NCBI GenBank assembly: GCA_046160625.1
Contig: JBJXGZ010000082.1
Location: 1 to 64,000, forward strand
Reading direction: 5' to 3'
Source: M3007 sp046160625
GTDB taxonomy: Bacteria > Bacteroidota > Bacteroidia > Chitinophagales > Saprospiraceae
Length of the DNA stretch: 64,000 nucleotides
Shown here one piece after another: positions 44,016 through 53,170 of the stretch. Position numbers and translations under genes: made by a program. Every line of letters begins with the position of its first letter. The first letter of the stretch is position 1. Under the pieces are notes generated by a model that was not told the DNA's origin, did not search any database, and was given only the letters and a program-made list of their open reading frames with translations.

Positions 44016-44855
44016 TTATTTGCCGGTTTTTCGAAAAACCAGCATAGGCGTTTTTGTAACGAATGAATAGGCCTCTGACCTGCTCGAGGAGAACAGTTTT
44101 TCGAGCCAGGTTTTGTTGGTATGGGTAAAAAAGGCAATCATTGAAGGCTTTGTCCTTTTTATCAACATATCCAACTGCCTGGTAAAGCCTTCATTTACTT
44201 GGAACTTTTCGAGGAAAATCTGATCGAGGCATTCCTGTTTTTGCCGCCACATAGCCTTCAGTGACTCCTGATCCAGTGATATTTGGACGGGATAATAGAA
44301 ATGTGCCAAATTCACTTTAACTTCCATAGATCGGACAAACCCGACAACCTTGGACAGTTCTTCGTTTATGTTTTCCAAATCAGAGGCGTAAAGGACTGTT
44401 TTGATTGTCTGCACCCTATAAGTATGAGGCACCGCCAGTACCGGGACGGTTGATTTGAGAATCACATTACTGGTGTTCGTGCCGATTATCTTTTGGATGG
44501 AGCCTGCGCCCCGCGTGCTGATACAAATCAAATCGAACTTATTTCGATGGGCGTAATCCAAGATGGCACTTTCCGGACTTAAATCCTCCAACACAGCACA
44601 CCGATATGGGCCAGGAGTGACTTTCAATGATTTGTAGTAGGCTCCCACGAATCTTTCAAGTTGTTTCAAATGTGCCGCAGTTTGCTCCCGCATAGCGTTT
44701 TCTATACGGTTTCGATTGATTGTCGTAGGAATTAGTGCCTGAAAGCAATGGAAGAATACCAACTCAACCTCTTTCTGCGTGGCCAGTTGGATAGCAAAGC
44801 GCAAAGCCGCTTTTGAATGGTTTGAAAAATCGGTGGTGACTAGTATTTTTTCCAT
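44016..44855 (-). CDS. Universal stress protein, tandem UspA domains
   Basis: A 279-aa protein. The first Usp domain (about 1-145) starts EKILVTTDFSNHSKAALRFA and contains the family's Asp and the ATP-binding-like stretch TRGAGSIQKIIGTNTSNVILKSTVPVLAVP (GxxG-9-G(S/T) variant). The second half (about 150-279) is a degenerate Usp fold (TVLYASDLENINEELSK ... SYSFVTKTPMLVF). Such proteins help cells survive stress, sometimes binding ATP. It starts 23 nt after TerC on the same strand, so the two form an operon. Confidence 0.9.
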   Translation of the reverse strand: MEKILVTTDFSNHSKAALRFAIQLATQKEVELVFFHCFQALIPTTINRNRIENAMREQTAAHLKQLERFVGAYYKSLKVTPGPYRCAVLEDLSPESAILDYAHRNKFDLICISTRGAGSIQKIIGTNTSNVILKSTVPVLAVPHTYRVQTIKTVLYASDLENINEELSKVVGFVRSMEVKVNLAHFYYPVQISLDQESLKAMWRQKQECLDQIFLEKFQVNEGFTRQLDMLIKRTKPSMIAFFTHTNKTWLEKLFSSSRSEAYSFVTKTPMLVFRKTGK

Positions 44856-44878
44856 GAAGGATGTTTTAGGCCAGCATG

Positions 44879-45577
44879 TCAGGTGCTGACTTTTTTTACT
44901 GTCTTTATTTGTATCAATTCAACTAAGAATGCAAATGCCATTGAAAAGTAAATGTAACCTTTTGGAATTTCGGTTTGAAACCCTTCTGCCAACAGGGACA
45001 CACCGATTATCATTAAAAAACTTAAAGCCAATATTTTAAATGAAGGGTGTTTTCTAATAAACTCATTTATTGGTGCGGAGGCAATGAGCATTATTATCAC
45101 GGATACAACCACCGCAGTATACATAACCCAAAGTTCCTGAACCATGCCTACGGCTGTTATTATAGAATCTATGGAAAATACTATATCCAAAACAATCACT
45201 TCTGCGAGTAGTCTCGAAAAACTGATCTTACCAAGAACTACTGGAATGCCTTTGCTGGCTGTTTCTGTTTTGTGATAAATTTCTTTTGTGCTCTTATAGA
45301 TTAAGAACAGCCCGCCAAATATCAAAATCAGGCCTTTTCCTGTAAAATCTGTTTTGAAAACAGTGAACAAGGTTTGGTCCAGTTTTAAAACCCACGAGAT
45401 TGCTGCCAATAAACAAAGCCTGAAAATTACTGCCAGGCCTATCCCCCAGTACCTGAGTTTGTTCCTTTGGTTTTCAGGAAGCTTGTCGGCCAAAACCGAT
45501 ATGAAGATAATATTGTCTATGCCCAATACAACCTCCAATGCAATTAAAGAAAGTAAAGGAATGAGCGAGTCTATCAT
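44879..45577 (-). CDS. TerC family integral membrane protein
   Basis: A 232-aa protein with about seven hydrophobic helices. Signature acidic motifs lie in the membrane: EVVLGIDNIIFISVLADKLP (about residues 14-33) and EVIVLDIVFSIDSIITAVGM (about 126-145), the paired [E/D]xxxxxDN/S of TerC proteins. TerC family members are linked to metal ion (Mn2+, Ca2+) export or metallation of exported proteins and to tellurium resistance. It is cotranscribed with the Usp gene. Base composition from here to 49022 appears more AT-rich than flanks, which may mean the block was acquired together. Confidence 0.92.
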   Translation of the reverse strand: MIDSLIPLLSLIALEVVLGIDNIIFISVLADKLPENQRNKLRYWGIGLAVIFRLCLLAAISWVLKLDQTLFTVFKTDFTGKGLILIFGGLFLIYKSTKEIYHKTETASKGIPVVLGKISFSRLLAEVIVLDIVFSIDSIITAVGMVQELWVMYTAVVVSVIIMLIASAPINEFIRKHPSFKILALSFLMIIGVSLLAEGFQTEIPKGYIYFSMAFAFLVELIQIKTVKKVST

Positions 45578-45662
45578 TGTCTAATATTTTGTGGTTCTGT
45601 TTTTCTTAAATCAAATTGAAGCATGTGCATACCCAATCCTTATCAAATAGTTGATGCTTATA

Positions 45663-45717
45663 TGAAAATCAGCCCCAACACGAAGCAGGATTTGCTCCGT
45701 ATTAGGGCTGATTTTCA
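45663..45717. terminator. Long hairpin between carbonic anhydrase and TerC genes
   Basis: TGAAAATCAGCCC (45663-45675) pairs with GGGCTGATTTTCA (45705-45717), and the inner CGAAGCA/TGCTCCG pairs partly, giving a long stem. It lies in the 297-nt gap 45578-45874, downstream of the minus-strand carbonic anhydrase gene. No gene is seen in that gap. Confidence 0.75.
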
Positions 45718-45874
45718 AACGGCGATGCTGCGCTTCTGGCTCCATTTATCGTGCAATCTGGGTTGGCAAAAGAACATTGTCAAGGTACCCTTTGTACCTG
45801 ATGAAACTTGTGTAAAAGCAAAATTGCTACATGAAATAACATCAAAAATGATGGCAAACTGTAGTATTTTCTGT

Positions 45875-46537
45875 TTACAATCCATTGACCGAAGCAGTAT
45901 TAGATATAAGCGAATTCTGGTAAAATACCACCTCGCCTGTGCTGATGTCGTGGGTTCCTCCAACAAGTCCTATTTCTTGTTTTTCTATCATTTCTTTAAG
46001 AATAGGGCTCCGCTCCACAATGCTTTTAACGGTTCGCTTTACGTTAATTTCCGTTACTTTTTCTACAAATTCCCCATTGCTTGAATTACGGTTTTCGGTG
46101 GTGGTCATTTCATCATCAACGGCAGGTCTTATTTTGGTTAGCAAAGCCGTCAGGTTTCCCATTTCCACATGGTCGCAAGCGCCTCTTACCGCACCGCACT
46201 TGGTGTGTCCCAGTACTACAATGATTTTTGAGCCAGCGACTTTACAGGCAAATTCCATGCTGCCCAAAATATCTTCGTTGATGATATTTCCGGCAATACG
46301 GATACTAAAAACATCGCCCAATCCCTGGTCAAAAATCAGTTCGGCAGAAGTCCTGCTGTCAATACAACTTAGGATGACCGCCATAGGATGTTGCCCGTCC
46401 GACGTTTCATTTGCCTGTTGCAAAAGGTTTCGGTTCACTTTCAGGTTGTTGACAAACCGCTTGTTCCCTTCCTTTAACAATCCCAACGCCATGGACGGCG
46501 TGATGGCTTCTTGCATTTCCTTAGTTAAAGTCTTCAT
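45875..46537 (-). CDS. Beta-class carbonic anhydrase
   Basis: A 220-aa protein. Zinc ligands of the beta class are present: CIDSR (Cys and the gating Asp-Arg pair) near residue 57 and HTKCG near residue 111, with the flanking VLGHTKCGAVRGACD. It interconverts CO2 and bicarbonate in the cytosol. It lies 111 nt after the SulP transporter on the same strand, a pairing known for bicarbonate uptake. ATG 46537 is used; the codon before it is TTG. The 110-nt gap to SulP has no obvious terminator, so cotranscription is likely. Confidence 0.94.
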   Translation of the reverse strand: MKTLTKEMQEAITPSMALGLLKEGNKRFVNNLKVNRNLLQQANETSDGQHPMAVILSCIDSRTSAELIFDQGLGDVFSIRIAGNIINEDILGSMEFACKVAGSKIIVVLGHTKCGAVRGACDHVEMGNLTALLTKIRPAVDDEMTTTENRNSSNGEFVEKVTEINVKRTVKSIVERSPILKEMIEKQEIGLVGGTHDISTGEVVFYQNSLISNTASVNGL

Positions 46538-46648
46538 CAATTTACTTTTTATGATTGTGAATAAAATTTGTGTTTAAGAAGTGCCGCTTTTGAATTATGA
46601 AATATGTGTTTTTGTATGGTTCATCACCCTAAAATGGCACTTCCGTTT

Positions 46649-48199
46649 TCACGCTATTGGTTCAATGAAATTGATCTTCTCAACGGTGATGTTTCTCGTT
46701 TTCGCATTGCTCTCATAGTTCTTTATCAACTCTACCACGTCATAGTCAATAGACTTTGAATTGGTACAGTCAACAACCACTTTTGAGTCGTTGGGAATAG
46801 ATTCCAACTCCCTTATCAAGCTTGCTTTGTTGAAAAATGATACTTCCTCTGCCAAAACAAGGTGGTAGGTGTTCATACCGTTTTCATGGGTTACTATTTC
46901 TTTCATGTAGTGCGAATTGCGATAACTGTGGCGCAAGGCATAAAAACCGCCCATAATCATGCCCGCAATGATTCCAGTCAATAGGTCGGTAAATAATATG
47001 ACAATAACCGTGACCGCAAAAGGAACAAACTGCTCCCAACCGAGTTTGTACATTTGCTTGAAAAGAGCGGGCTTTGCCAATTTGTAACCTACCATTAAAA
47101 GTACTGCTGCCAAACTTGCCAATGGGATCATGTTCAAAACGCTTGCTATTGTCAAAGCGCTGATCAATAAAAATACGCCGTGTAGAATGGCCGACATTTT
47201 TGTTCTGCCACCAAAAGAAATATTTGCCGAACTGCGAACAATTACCTGCGTGATTGGCAGACCACCAATCAAACCCGAAAGCACATTGCCCAAACCTTGC
47301 GCTTTTAATTCTCGGTTGGTTGGTGTAACCCGCTTGTAGGGGTCAAGTTTGTCGGTGGCTTCCACACAAAGCAAGGTTTCCAGGCTTGCTACAATGGCCA
47401 AAACAAAAGCGATTTTCCAGACCTGCCAATTTGTGATTGCCGAAAAATCGGGCAAAGTAAATTGAGCGAAAAAACCAGCTAAATTTTCGGGAACAGGGAT
47501 GTTCACCACCTGGTCGGCAGCCAAACTAAAATCCAGTGTGCCATTTTGGTAAAAATAATTCATCACAATGCCCAGGACCACCACCACGAGCGGGCCGTTT
47601 AACATGCCAAAAATTTTGTGCTTTTGGGTCAGTACTTTATCCCAAAGTATGAGGATGCCCAATGAGATGGCCGCGATTAGCAAAGCACCCGGTGTCATAA
47701 ATTCCACTGCCTTAAAAATTTCGGAAAAGGTGTTTTCGCCGTCTCTTTGAAAAAATGCATCATCACCTTCTGTGTCCTTGTCCCAACCGAGGGCGTGCGG
47801 AATCTGTTTAAGGATGATTAATAGCCCGATACCTGTCAGCATACCTTTGATGACCGATGAAGGAAAAAAGTAGGCAATAAAGCCCGCCTTGGCATATCCC
47901 AAAACGAGTTGGATGATGCCCGCCAAAACAACCGCAAGCAAAAACGCCTCCCATGAACCTCCAAGCGTAGCAATGGAAGTCAATACGATTACGGCAAGAC
48001 CTGCTGCCGGACCACTTACGCCCAACGGTGAACCGCTGGCAACTCCAACCACAATTCCACCAACAATGCCCGCAATGATGCCCGCAAACAAAGGTGCGCC
48101 CGATGCCAACGCGATGCCCAGACATAGGGGGACTGCGACGAAAAACACGACGATACTTGCTGGCAGATCGTGCCTTAATTCAGTGAAATAATTTTTCAT
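46649..48199 (-). CDS. SulP family anion (probable bicarbonate) transporter
   Basis: A 516-aa protein. The SulP transmembrane domain (about 10-12 helices, residues 1-400) starts DLPASIVVFFVAVPLCLGIALASG and contains the family blocks VSGPAAGLAVIV, GLGNVLSGLIGGLPITQVIVRSSAN and LLMVGYKLAKP. The C-terminal region (about 430-516) is a short STAS domain (VVVDCTNSKSIDYDVVELIK). SulP proteins carry sulfate, bicarbonate or other anions. Pairing with beta-carbonic anhydrase points to bicarbonate. ATG 48199 gives the canonical start; the longer extension to 48292 would pass through the promoter box at 48227. Confidence 0.93.
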   Translation of the reverse strand: MKNYFTELRHDLPASIVVFFVAVPLCLGIALASGAPLFAGIIAGIVGGIVVGVASGSPLGVSGPAAGLAVIVLTSIATLGGSWEAFLLAVVLAGIIQLVLGYAKAGFIAYFFPSSVIKGMLTGIGLLIILKQIPHALGWDKDTEGDDAFFQRDGENTFSEIFKAVEFMTPGALLIAAISLGILILWDKVLTQKHKIFGMLNGPLVVVVLGIVMNYFYQNGTLDFSLAADQVVNIPVPENLAGFFAQFTLPDFSAITNWQVWKIAFVLAIVASLETLLCVEATDKLDPYKRVTPTNRELKAQGLGNVLSGLIGGLPITQVIVRSSANISFGGRTKMSAILHGVFLLISALTIASVLNMIPLASLAAVLLMVGYKLAKPALFKQMYKLGWEQFVPFAVTVIVILFTDLLTGIIAGMIMGGFYALRHSYRNSHYMKEIVTHENGMNTYHLVLAEEVSFFNKASLIRELESIPNDSKVVVDCTNSKSIDYDVVELIKNYESNAKTRNITVEKINFIEPIA

Positions 48200-48226
48200 C
48201 CTTGCAAATTTTAATATTTGTTTCGG

Positions 48227-48234
48227 CAAAGGTA
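48227..48234 (-). promoter_or_regulatory. Promoter of the SulP-carbonic anhydrase operon
   Basis: On the minus strand TACCTTTG (TAnnTTTG) with TTTTG about 22 nt upstream as -33 box. It lies 27 nt before the SulP start. The -33 element overlaps the GATAG/CTATC inverted repeat at 48252-48266. Confidence 0.65.
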
Positions 48235-48251
48235 GTGAAATGTTTTTAAAA

Positions 48252-48266
48252 GATAGCAAAACTATC
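48252..48266. promoter_or_regulatory. Candidate operator: small inverted repeat GATAG-CAAAA-CTATC
   Basis: A 15-bp dyad with 5-bp arms in the divergent region between SulP and the TetR-family gene, overlapping the -33 box of the SulP promoter. Position and size fit a TetR-type operator, but binding is inference. Confidence 0.4.
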
Positions 48267-48304
48267 AAGTAAAATTGTAAAAATATTGACATAAAAACAA
48301 TTAC

Positions 48305-48333
48305 TACTTTTGATACCTAAATTACTACCTTTG
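48305..48333 (+). promoter_or_regulatory. Tandem -7 boxes of the TetR-family gene
   Basis: TACTTTTG (48305-48312) and TACCTTTG (48326-48333) are parts of a direct repeat ATTACTACYTTTG spaced 21 bp. TTG at 48286-48288 could serve as -33 for the first. The start codon is 17 nt after the second box. The duplication suggests two start sites or a repeated operator. Confidence 0.6.
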
Positions 48334-48350
48334 CGCAAACGTCTTTTGAT

Positions 48351-49022
48351 ATGGATTTCCAAGTAACATTTAAGATAAACGAAAAAATATTTTTGCGAGA
48401 CCCGGAAAGCAGCGAGGTCGGGAAGCAAATCGTAAAAAATGCGATAGACCTAATTTACCAATTAGGTCTCGAACAATTTACTTTCAAAAAATTGGCTGTT
48501 GAAACAAATAGTACCGAGGCTACCATTTATAGGTATTTTGAAAACAAACACCGCCTTTTACTCTACATCCTTAATTGGTACTGGTGCTACATGGAATTTT
48601 TGGTGATGTTTAAATTACAAAACGTAGCCGATAAAAAAGAAAAGTTGAAACTGATAGTGGAGTTATTGACCCATGAATTGCCTGAAAGTTCAGGCAAATT
48701 TGATTACAACAAAAAATTTCTGAATCAAATAGTAATCGCCGAAAGCAGTAAAGTGTATCTGGTTAAAGAAGTGTCGGAAATAAACAAGGGGGAAGTTTTT
48801 AAGCCCTACAAAGATTTGTGTGCACGAATTGCAGATGTTATTTCAGAGTATAACCCAGCATATAAATATCCAAGGTCGTTAAGTACCACTTTAATAGAAA
48901 CATCCCATCAGCAACAATATTTTAGTGCCTATTTGCCCAAATTAACGGACGCCCCTCCAACAAACAAGCAAGAATTCACAAGCCAGTTTTTGGAAGATTT
49001 TTTATTTAAGGTTTTGAGATAG
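48351..49022 (+). CDS. TetR/AcrR family transcriptional regulator
   Basis: A 223-aa protein. N-terminal TetR helix-turn-helix about residues 22-70 (KQIVKNAIDLIYQLGLEQFTFKKLAVETNSTEATIYRYFENKHRLLLY), with the typical YRYFxNKxxLL ending. The C-terminal ligand domain (about 80-223) is not assignable to a ligand. It is divergent from the SulP-carbonic anhydrase operon across 151 bp holding promoters for both directions and a small dyad, so it probably regulates that operon and itself. A 14-aa extension precedes the HTH, slightly longer than usual. Confidence 0.9.
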   Translation: MDFQVTFKINEKIFLRDPESSEVGKQIVKNAIDLIYQLGLEQFTFKKLAVETNSTEATIYRYFENKHRLLLYILNWYWCYMEFLVMFKLQNVADKKEKLKLIVELLTHELPESSGKFDYNKKFLNQIVIAESSKVYLVKEVSEINKGEVFKPYKDLCARIADVISEYNPAYKYPRSLSTTLIETSHQQQYFSAYLPKLTDAPPTNKQEFTSQFLEDFLFKVLR

Positions 49023-49090
49023 TGTATTTTTTTATTTATTTAAGGTGTTGATTGCCTTTAGCAGGTCCTATCTTCAACTGCCCTCGAAAT

Positions 49091-49912
49091 CTATTTAAGC
49101 ACAAAGCGAACAGGAAGTGTGAATCTGACTTTCACCGGGTTCCCATTGACTTCGCCGGGGCTCCATTTTGGCATTGTCTTTACCACGCGGGTGGCTTCTT
49201 TCCCCAAAATCCCGCCGCCAGCGGGGGTTTTCAACACTGCTATGTCACTTATGTTGCCGTCTTTTCCCACAACGAAAGTCAGTACGACAGGGCCTTCTGT
49301 GCCACTTTCAATCGCCATTTCAGGGTAAATCATGTGCTTGTAAATCCACTTGAACATCTCCGCCTCGCCGCCGGGAAAGCTGGGCATCTTGTTCACGGCA
49401 AAAAGCTCAACTGGTTCATCATCACCAGGTTTTGGCGTTTCGACAATCCCTAATCCAGTACCCGATGGATCCAGTGAGGGCGGTTCGTCATTGGTTCCTG
49501 CAACGGTCTGGCTTCCTACATTACGGGGGTCTTCCAGTACCGTTTTCACGTCATTGGGATTTTCTTCTGGCACTTCATCATCGGGGGCTACCACAGGTGG
49601 TGTATAAGCGATGCTCGCTTTTGGCGGTGGCGGCGTGTTCAGCACAGGGGGCGGGGTTTTGATTTCAAGTTCGATGTGAGTGAAGCATTTGGTAGACTCC
49701 CCTGGCACTTCTTCCATTGCATGGCTTGAAAATGTCGCCAAAATACGCGGCAAAAATACCAAAGCCCCAATCAGCAAAAGTGCAACACCCAAGGCTCGAC
49801 CCAATGTAGAGGGATATTCCCGACGGAGTTGATAGGCGCCATAAGCCCGGTTTCGGTTTGCGAAAACGATGTCCAGTGCGTCGCGGTGCGACACAGATTC
49901 ATGGGTAATCAT
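49091..49912 (-). CDS. TonB family energy transducer
   Basis: A 273-aa protein. A cytoplasmic N-tail with the Bacteroidota motif FANRNRAYGAYQLRREYPS precedes a transmembrane helix (about residues 38-58). A Pro-rich periplasmic linker (about 80-120, TPPPVLNTPPPPK) is followed by an acidic stretch. The C-terminal TonB domain (about 180-273) contains FPGGEAEMFKWIYKHMIYPEMA, VVLTFVVGKDGNISDIAVLK and KVRFTLPVRF. It transmits proton-motive force to TonB-dependent outer membrane receptors. No ExbB/ExbD genes are beside it. Confidence 0.92.
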   Translation of the reverse strand: MITHESVSHRDALDIVFANRNRAYGAYQLRREYPSTLGRALGVALLLIGALVFLPRILATFSSHAMEEVPGESTKCFTHIELEIKTPPPVLNTPPPPKASIAYTPPVVAPDDEVPEENPNDVKTVLEDPRNVGSQTVAGTNDEPPSLDPSGTGLGIVETPKPGDDEPVELFAVNKMPSFPGGEAEMFKWIYKHMIYPEMAIESGTEGPVVLTFVVGKDGNISDIAVLKTPAGGGILGKEATRVVKTMPKWSPGEVNGNPVKVRFTLPVRFVLK

Positions 49913-50019
49913 GGCAAAATTTTTAAAGTGTGAAAAAGGAGGCTTCGAGGTTTTGGCTGGCCAACCGTTTTACAGTAAGATGTCGGAGTAGGAGGTTTTG
50001 GTGTGTGTCCTCAATTTTT

Positions 50020-50081
50020 TAGCTACTAATTGCACAAATTTCCACGAATAGGTTCGTGAAAATTCGTGCAATTAGTGGCTA
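50020..50081. repeat. Inverted repeat, TAGCCACTAATTGCACGAA family (copy 2)
   Basis: Arms 50020-50048 and 50053-50081 are 29 bp with three mismatches (G-U compatible in RNA) and a 4-nt loop. It ends 6 nt before the S9 peptidase stop codon. Copy 1 is at 33403-33471 with different loop and spacing. Confidence 0.92.
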
Positions 50082-50087
50082 TAATCT

Positions 50088-53066
50088 TCAATATCCCTGC
50101 AAAATCCCCTTCTCCATCGGTGGCACCCCACGCTTCATCCAACTCGGCTCGGGCGCACCCATGAGGTAATGGTCGAAGAACTGTTGCATTCGTTTCTGAA
50201 AATCAACCCGATTCTGAAGTTTCACGGGCCAATGCGGCTCGTCATTGTAGTTCAGGAGCCAGGTGGGTTTGCCCAACCGGCGAAGGCCCGTAAAAAGCTC
50301 GATGCCTTGATACCAGGGCACTGCGCCATCTTTGTCGTTGTGCAAAATCAGCAGCGGTGTTTCTACCTTGTCGAGCGCAAACAGCGGCGAATTCTCAATG
50401 TATTGCTTCGGTTTTTCCCAGAGTGAGCCACCGATGCGGCTCTGCTGTCGCTCATATTGAAAGGCCCGGCTCAACCCCGACTCCCAGCGGATGCCTCCGT
50501 AAGCAGAAGTCATGTTTGCCACAGGTGCTCCCACCTCAGCACAGGCAAAGAGGTTTGTTCGCGTCACGACGTAAGCAGCCTGATAACCACCCCAGGAGTG
50601 TCCTTGCATGGCTACCCGCTTCGGATCCACAAAGCCTCTGGAAATCAGCGAAGTAACCCCGCTCATAATGGCATCGAAAGCCGACTCGCCTGGATAGCCC
50701 GTGCGGTACGGGATATCGGGCGCAAAAATGAGGTAACCGCGGCTGGCATATACTGTGTAGCTTATCTGCGAGCGGTGAAAATCCGGTGAACGATGACTGT
50801 GCAGGTTGTCTGAAAGTTTTTCGTAAAAATTCACAATCATCGGGTACTTTTTCTTGGGGTCGAAACCCTCCGGCTTTACGAGTAGACCTTTGATTTTCTC
50901 CCCCGTAAGGGAGGGCCATTCTACCATTTCGATACTGCCCCAGTTGTATTCCGCCTGCTGCGGGTTGGCGTTGGAAATGGTTTTTTCGCCTACATCTCCC
51001 GATGCATAAATCAAATTTGGGAAGGTGGCGTAGTTCTCTTTTGAATACAAAAAAACGTCATCGTATCGCGCCTTCAAGACATTCCGGGTATAGGAAAAAC
51101 CTTCTGCCCAACGGTCCTTGACGAATGCAACAGGTATCCCGGGCTTTCTAGCATTTTCTGAATCAAGTTTCAGCCAAGTGTAGCCTTCAGACTTGGTAAG
51201 GTCGTTGAACAGGTGCATCAAAATAGAGCTATTGGGTCGAATGCTTCGTTCTTCGGGATCAAGCTTGATATACCTGTAAGTCGTTTGTGATTCACGTCCA
51301 TTCGTTAGTCGCTGTGGCTGCTTTTTCCCATCCGGGTCAATTTTCCACAGATCATATTTGTCATACACCAGCATTGCTTCATCGCCCTCAAGCCAGCCAG
51401 TCAGACCGTGTTCATTGGGATAGTCCGGCACATCGGATTCCTCATTGTAATACTTCACAGTCCGATTGTCCGTAAGCCGGGCAATAGAAGCAGTAGTGGC
51501 GTTCCAGGCAAACCAGGCCGTATCGGGATCACTCCACCAGGCGATGTATTTTGCAGCAGGTGATAGGCGGGGGTTACAACGCAAATCTTTGACAATCATC
51601 CTTTTGTCGCCCGATTCTAAGTTTACTGCAAAAAGGTCCTTGTGAGCTGTGCCTTCCGAAGTAATGTAATTCGTATAAGGTTCTTCGGTGATGCCGAGCG
51701 CGAGATTTGCGTTTCGTTGTTCTTGAAAACGCATATCCGGCAAGTCGGGTGAACCGAGAGAAACAAAGCGGTTTTGATTGATATGGAACACCACCGAATA
51801 CGAGCGTTTTTTCTCGTTTTCAAGGCGCATTTCTTCCTGTGTATAAAGCCGTTTGTCGCTCCAACCCCATACTTCCACGTCTACAATTTCTTCCTTTAAA
51901 AGGGTTGTATCGTTTAAAACAGGCGGAGGCGCAACGCCGAAATAGAGTTTCGACCCATCATCGGAAAAAACGGGACGGCTATGCTCGCTGATGTTCCAGC
52001 TGCTGATTGGAGGCTCTCCTTCGCTTTCACTCGCCTTAGCCTGTGGCGGCGGCGAGAAGCTAAGCCGGGTAAATTGGTATTTCGTAAAAAACTCGCTTTG
52101 TGGGTCGGCGATGATTTTGGCAGAATCCAGTTCACTTTTCCAATAGCCAAGTTGCCAGGGCCGGATTCGGGCTTTAGTGGTATCGAGATCGGCCACGAAG
52201 CCTGCCTGACGCCCAAAGTCGTCAAGCGAAAGTTGGGAGAATTTTCCCTTGGCTCGAAGGAGGTGGCGGAAGCTGTATTGATCCAAATCAATTAAATAAA
52301 TCCCGTTTTGGAGCATTTTCGGGTTGGCTGTGAAAGGCAAGGTGTCGCCTTTACCAGTGGTATGCAGCAGGAGGCGAGGGCCGCGTTTGGCAAGTGTATA
52401 TTCCTTAACGTAAGCGATGGTGTCCTGAAATCCCTTAGCCAGATTTCGTACGATGAGGCGATAGCCATTATCCTTGTCTTCCTTTTTGGGCGATTTTTTC
52501 TTGGCTTTGCTGGCATTACTTGTCGGAGTTGGCGGAGGGATGTTGACAATTTTACTGGAGTCTGATTTTACTGCAGCAGTATCTTTTTTTGCAGCAACAG
52601 GTTTTTCCATCTCGACTTGGAATGCCAGCCAGCCGCTCCATTTTTCAGGGAGTGCGTAGTTTTTGAAGCGCGGGATTTTCTCCAATTTTCCAGTGGCAAG
52701 CTCGTATATCCCGAGTGTGTCTTTGGGTAAATCTTCATCCTTTACCTTTTTCCGTCGCAGTGCCTTGAGGGTGTCGAGGGCAGGTTTTATCTTGAATACC
52801 AGCCACTTTGAATCGTCGCTGAATTGCGCTTCGCTGCTGCGCGGGAATACCATGGTCGCGCCTGAAGGAGCATTCCACAAGTAAAGCGATGCGTCACCCT
52901 CGCTAACAGGCGTTTGCGCCCACACAGCCCATTGACCGTTATTGGAGAGTTTTTGTTGCTCTATTTTGCGCCATCGGTGGACATCGGCGTGGTCGAGCGG
53001 CTTTTTGTTCTGGGCATAAAGTGTGCCTGAAAGGGCCAGGGCAAGAATGGGTAGGATATATTTCAT
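50088..53066 (-). CDS. Exported S9 family peptidase (prolyl oligopeptidase/acylaminoacyl peptidase type)
   Basis: A 992-aa protein. Signal peptide MKYILPILALALSGTLYAQ. An N-terminal beta-propeller-like domain (about 30-690) carries a Lys/Ser/Pro-rich insertion (about 175-215). The C-terminal alpha/beta hydrolase domain spans about 720-985: nucleophile in GHSWGGYQAAYV (Ser about 824), Asp in LHNDKDGAVPWYQG and His in NDEPHWPVK, so the triad is complete. It cleaves peptides in the periplasm or outside. The stretch SFSPPPQAKASESEGEPP is encoded by DNA related to the GCTAAGCCGGGTAAATTGG repeat, suggesting a repeat-derived insertion. Confidence 0.92.
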   Translation of the reverse strand: MKYILPILALALSGTLYAQNKKPLDHADVHRWRKIEQQKLSNNGQWAVWAQTPVSEGDASLYLWNAPSGATMVFPRSSEAQFSDDSKWLVFKIKPALDTLKALRRKKVKDEDLPKDTLGIYELATGKLEKIPRFKNYALPEKWSGWLAFQVEMEKPVAAKKDTAAVKSDSSKIVNIPPPTPTSNASKAKKKSPKKEDKDNGYRLIVRNLAKGFQDTIAYVKEYTLAKRGPRLLLHTTGKGDTLPFTANPKMLQNGIYLIDLDQYSFRHLLRAKGKFSQLSLDDFGRQAGFVADLDTTKARIRPWQLGYWKSELDSAKIIADPQSEFFTKYQFTRLSFSPPPQAKASESEGEPPISSWNISEHSRPVFSDDGSKLYFGVAPPPVLNDTTLLKEEIVDVEVWGWSDKRLYTQEEMRLENEKKRSYSVVFHINQNRFVSLGSPDLPDMRFQEQRNANLALGITEEPYTNYITSEGTAHKDLFAVNLESGDKRMIVKDLRCNPRLSPAAKYIAWWSDPDTAWFAWNATTASIARLTDNRTVKYYNEESDVPDYPNEHGLTGWLEGDEAMLVYDKYDLWKIDPDGKKQPQRLTNGRESQTTYRYIKLDPEERSIRPNSSILMHLFNDLTKSEGYTWLKLDSENARKPGIPVAFVKDRWAEGFSYTRNVLKARYDDVFLYSKENYATFPNLIYASGDVGEKTISNANPQQAEYNWGSIEMVEWPSLTGEKIKGLLVKPEGFDPKKKYPMIVNFYEKLSDNLHSHRSPDFHRSQISYTVYASRGYLIFAPDIPYRTGYPGESAFDAIMSGVTSLISRGFVDPKRVAMQGHSWGGYQAAYVVTRTNLFACAEVGAPVANMTSAYGGIRWESGLSRAFQYERQQSRIGGSLWEKPKQYIENSPLFALDKVETPLLILHNDKDGAVPWYQGIELFTGLRRLGKPTWLLNYNDEPHWPVKLQNRVDFQKRMQQFFDHYLMGAPEPSWMKRGVPPMEKGILQGY
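52029..52076. repeat. Possible repeat-derived segment within the S9 peptidase gene
   Basis: ACTCGCCTTAGCCTGTGGCG through GCTAAGCCGGGTAAATTGG shares its 3' end wording with the glycosyltransferase units at 42133-42236. It contains CGCCTTAGC/GCTAAGCCG complementarity. It is coding in the peptidase and keeps frame. Confidence 0.5.
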
Positions 53067-53094
53067 GTTCTCTTGATCGCTAGGTGCTATTTTT

Positions 53095-53170
53095 GAAACA
53101 CAAAAGGCACAAAAGAACACAAAAGTAGCACGATATGATCTTTTGTGTCCTTTTGTGCCTTTTGTGTTTC
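53095..53170. repeat. Inverted repeat of reiterated CACAAAAG words
   Basis: Arms 53095-53125 and 53140-53170 are 31 bp with one mismatch and a 14-nt loop (GAAACACAAAAGGCACAAAAG...). The right arm overlaps the stop codon of the acyltransferase gene (53169-53171). The left arm lies in the leader of the S9 peptidase gene. Confidence 0.94.

Noticed and set aside
45623..46084. 153-codon plus-strand reading frame
   Set aside because: It overlaps the antisense of the carbonic anhydrase gene and a long hairpin, and its protein has no family-like sequence.
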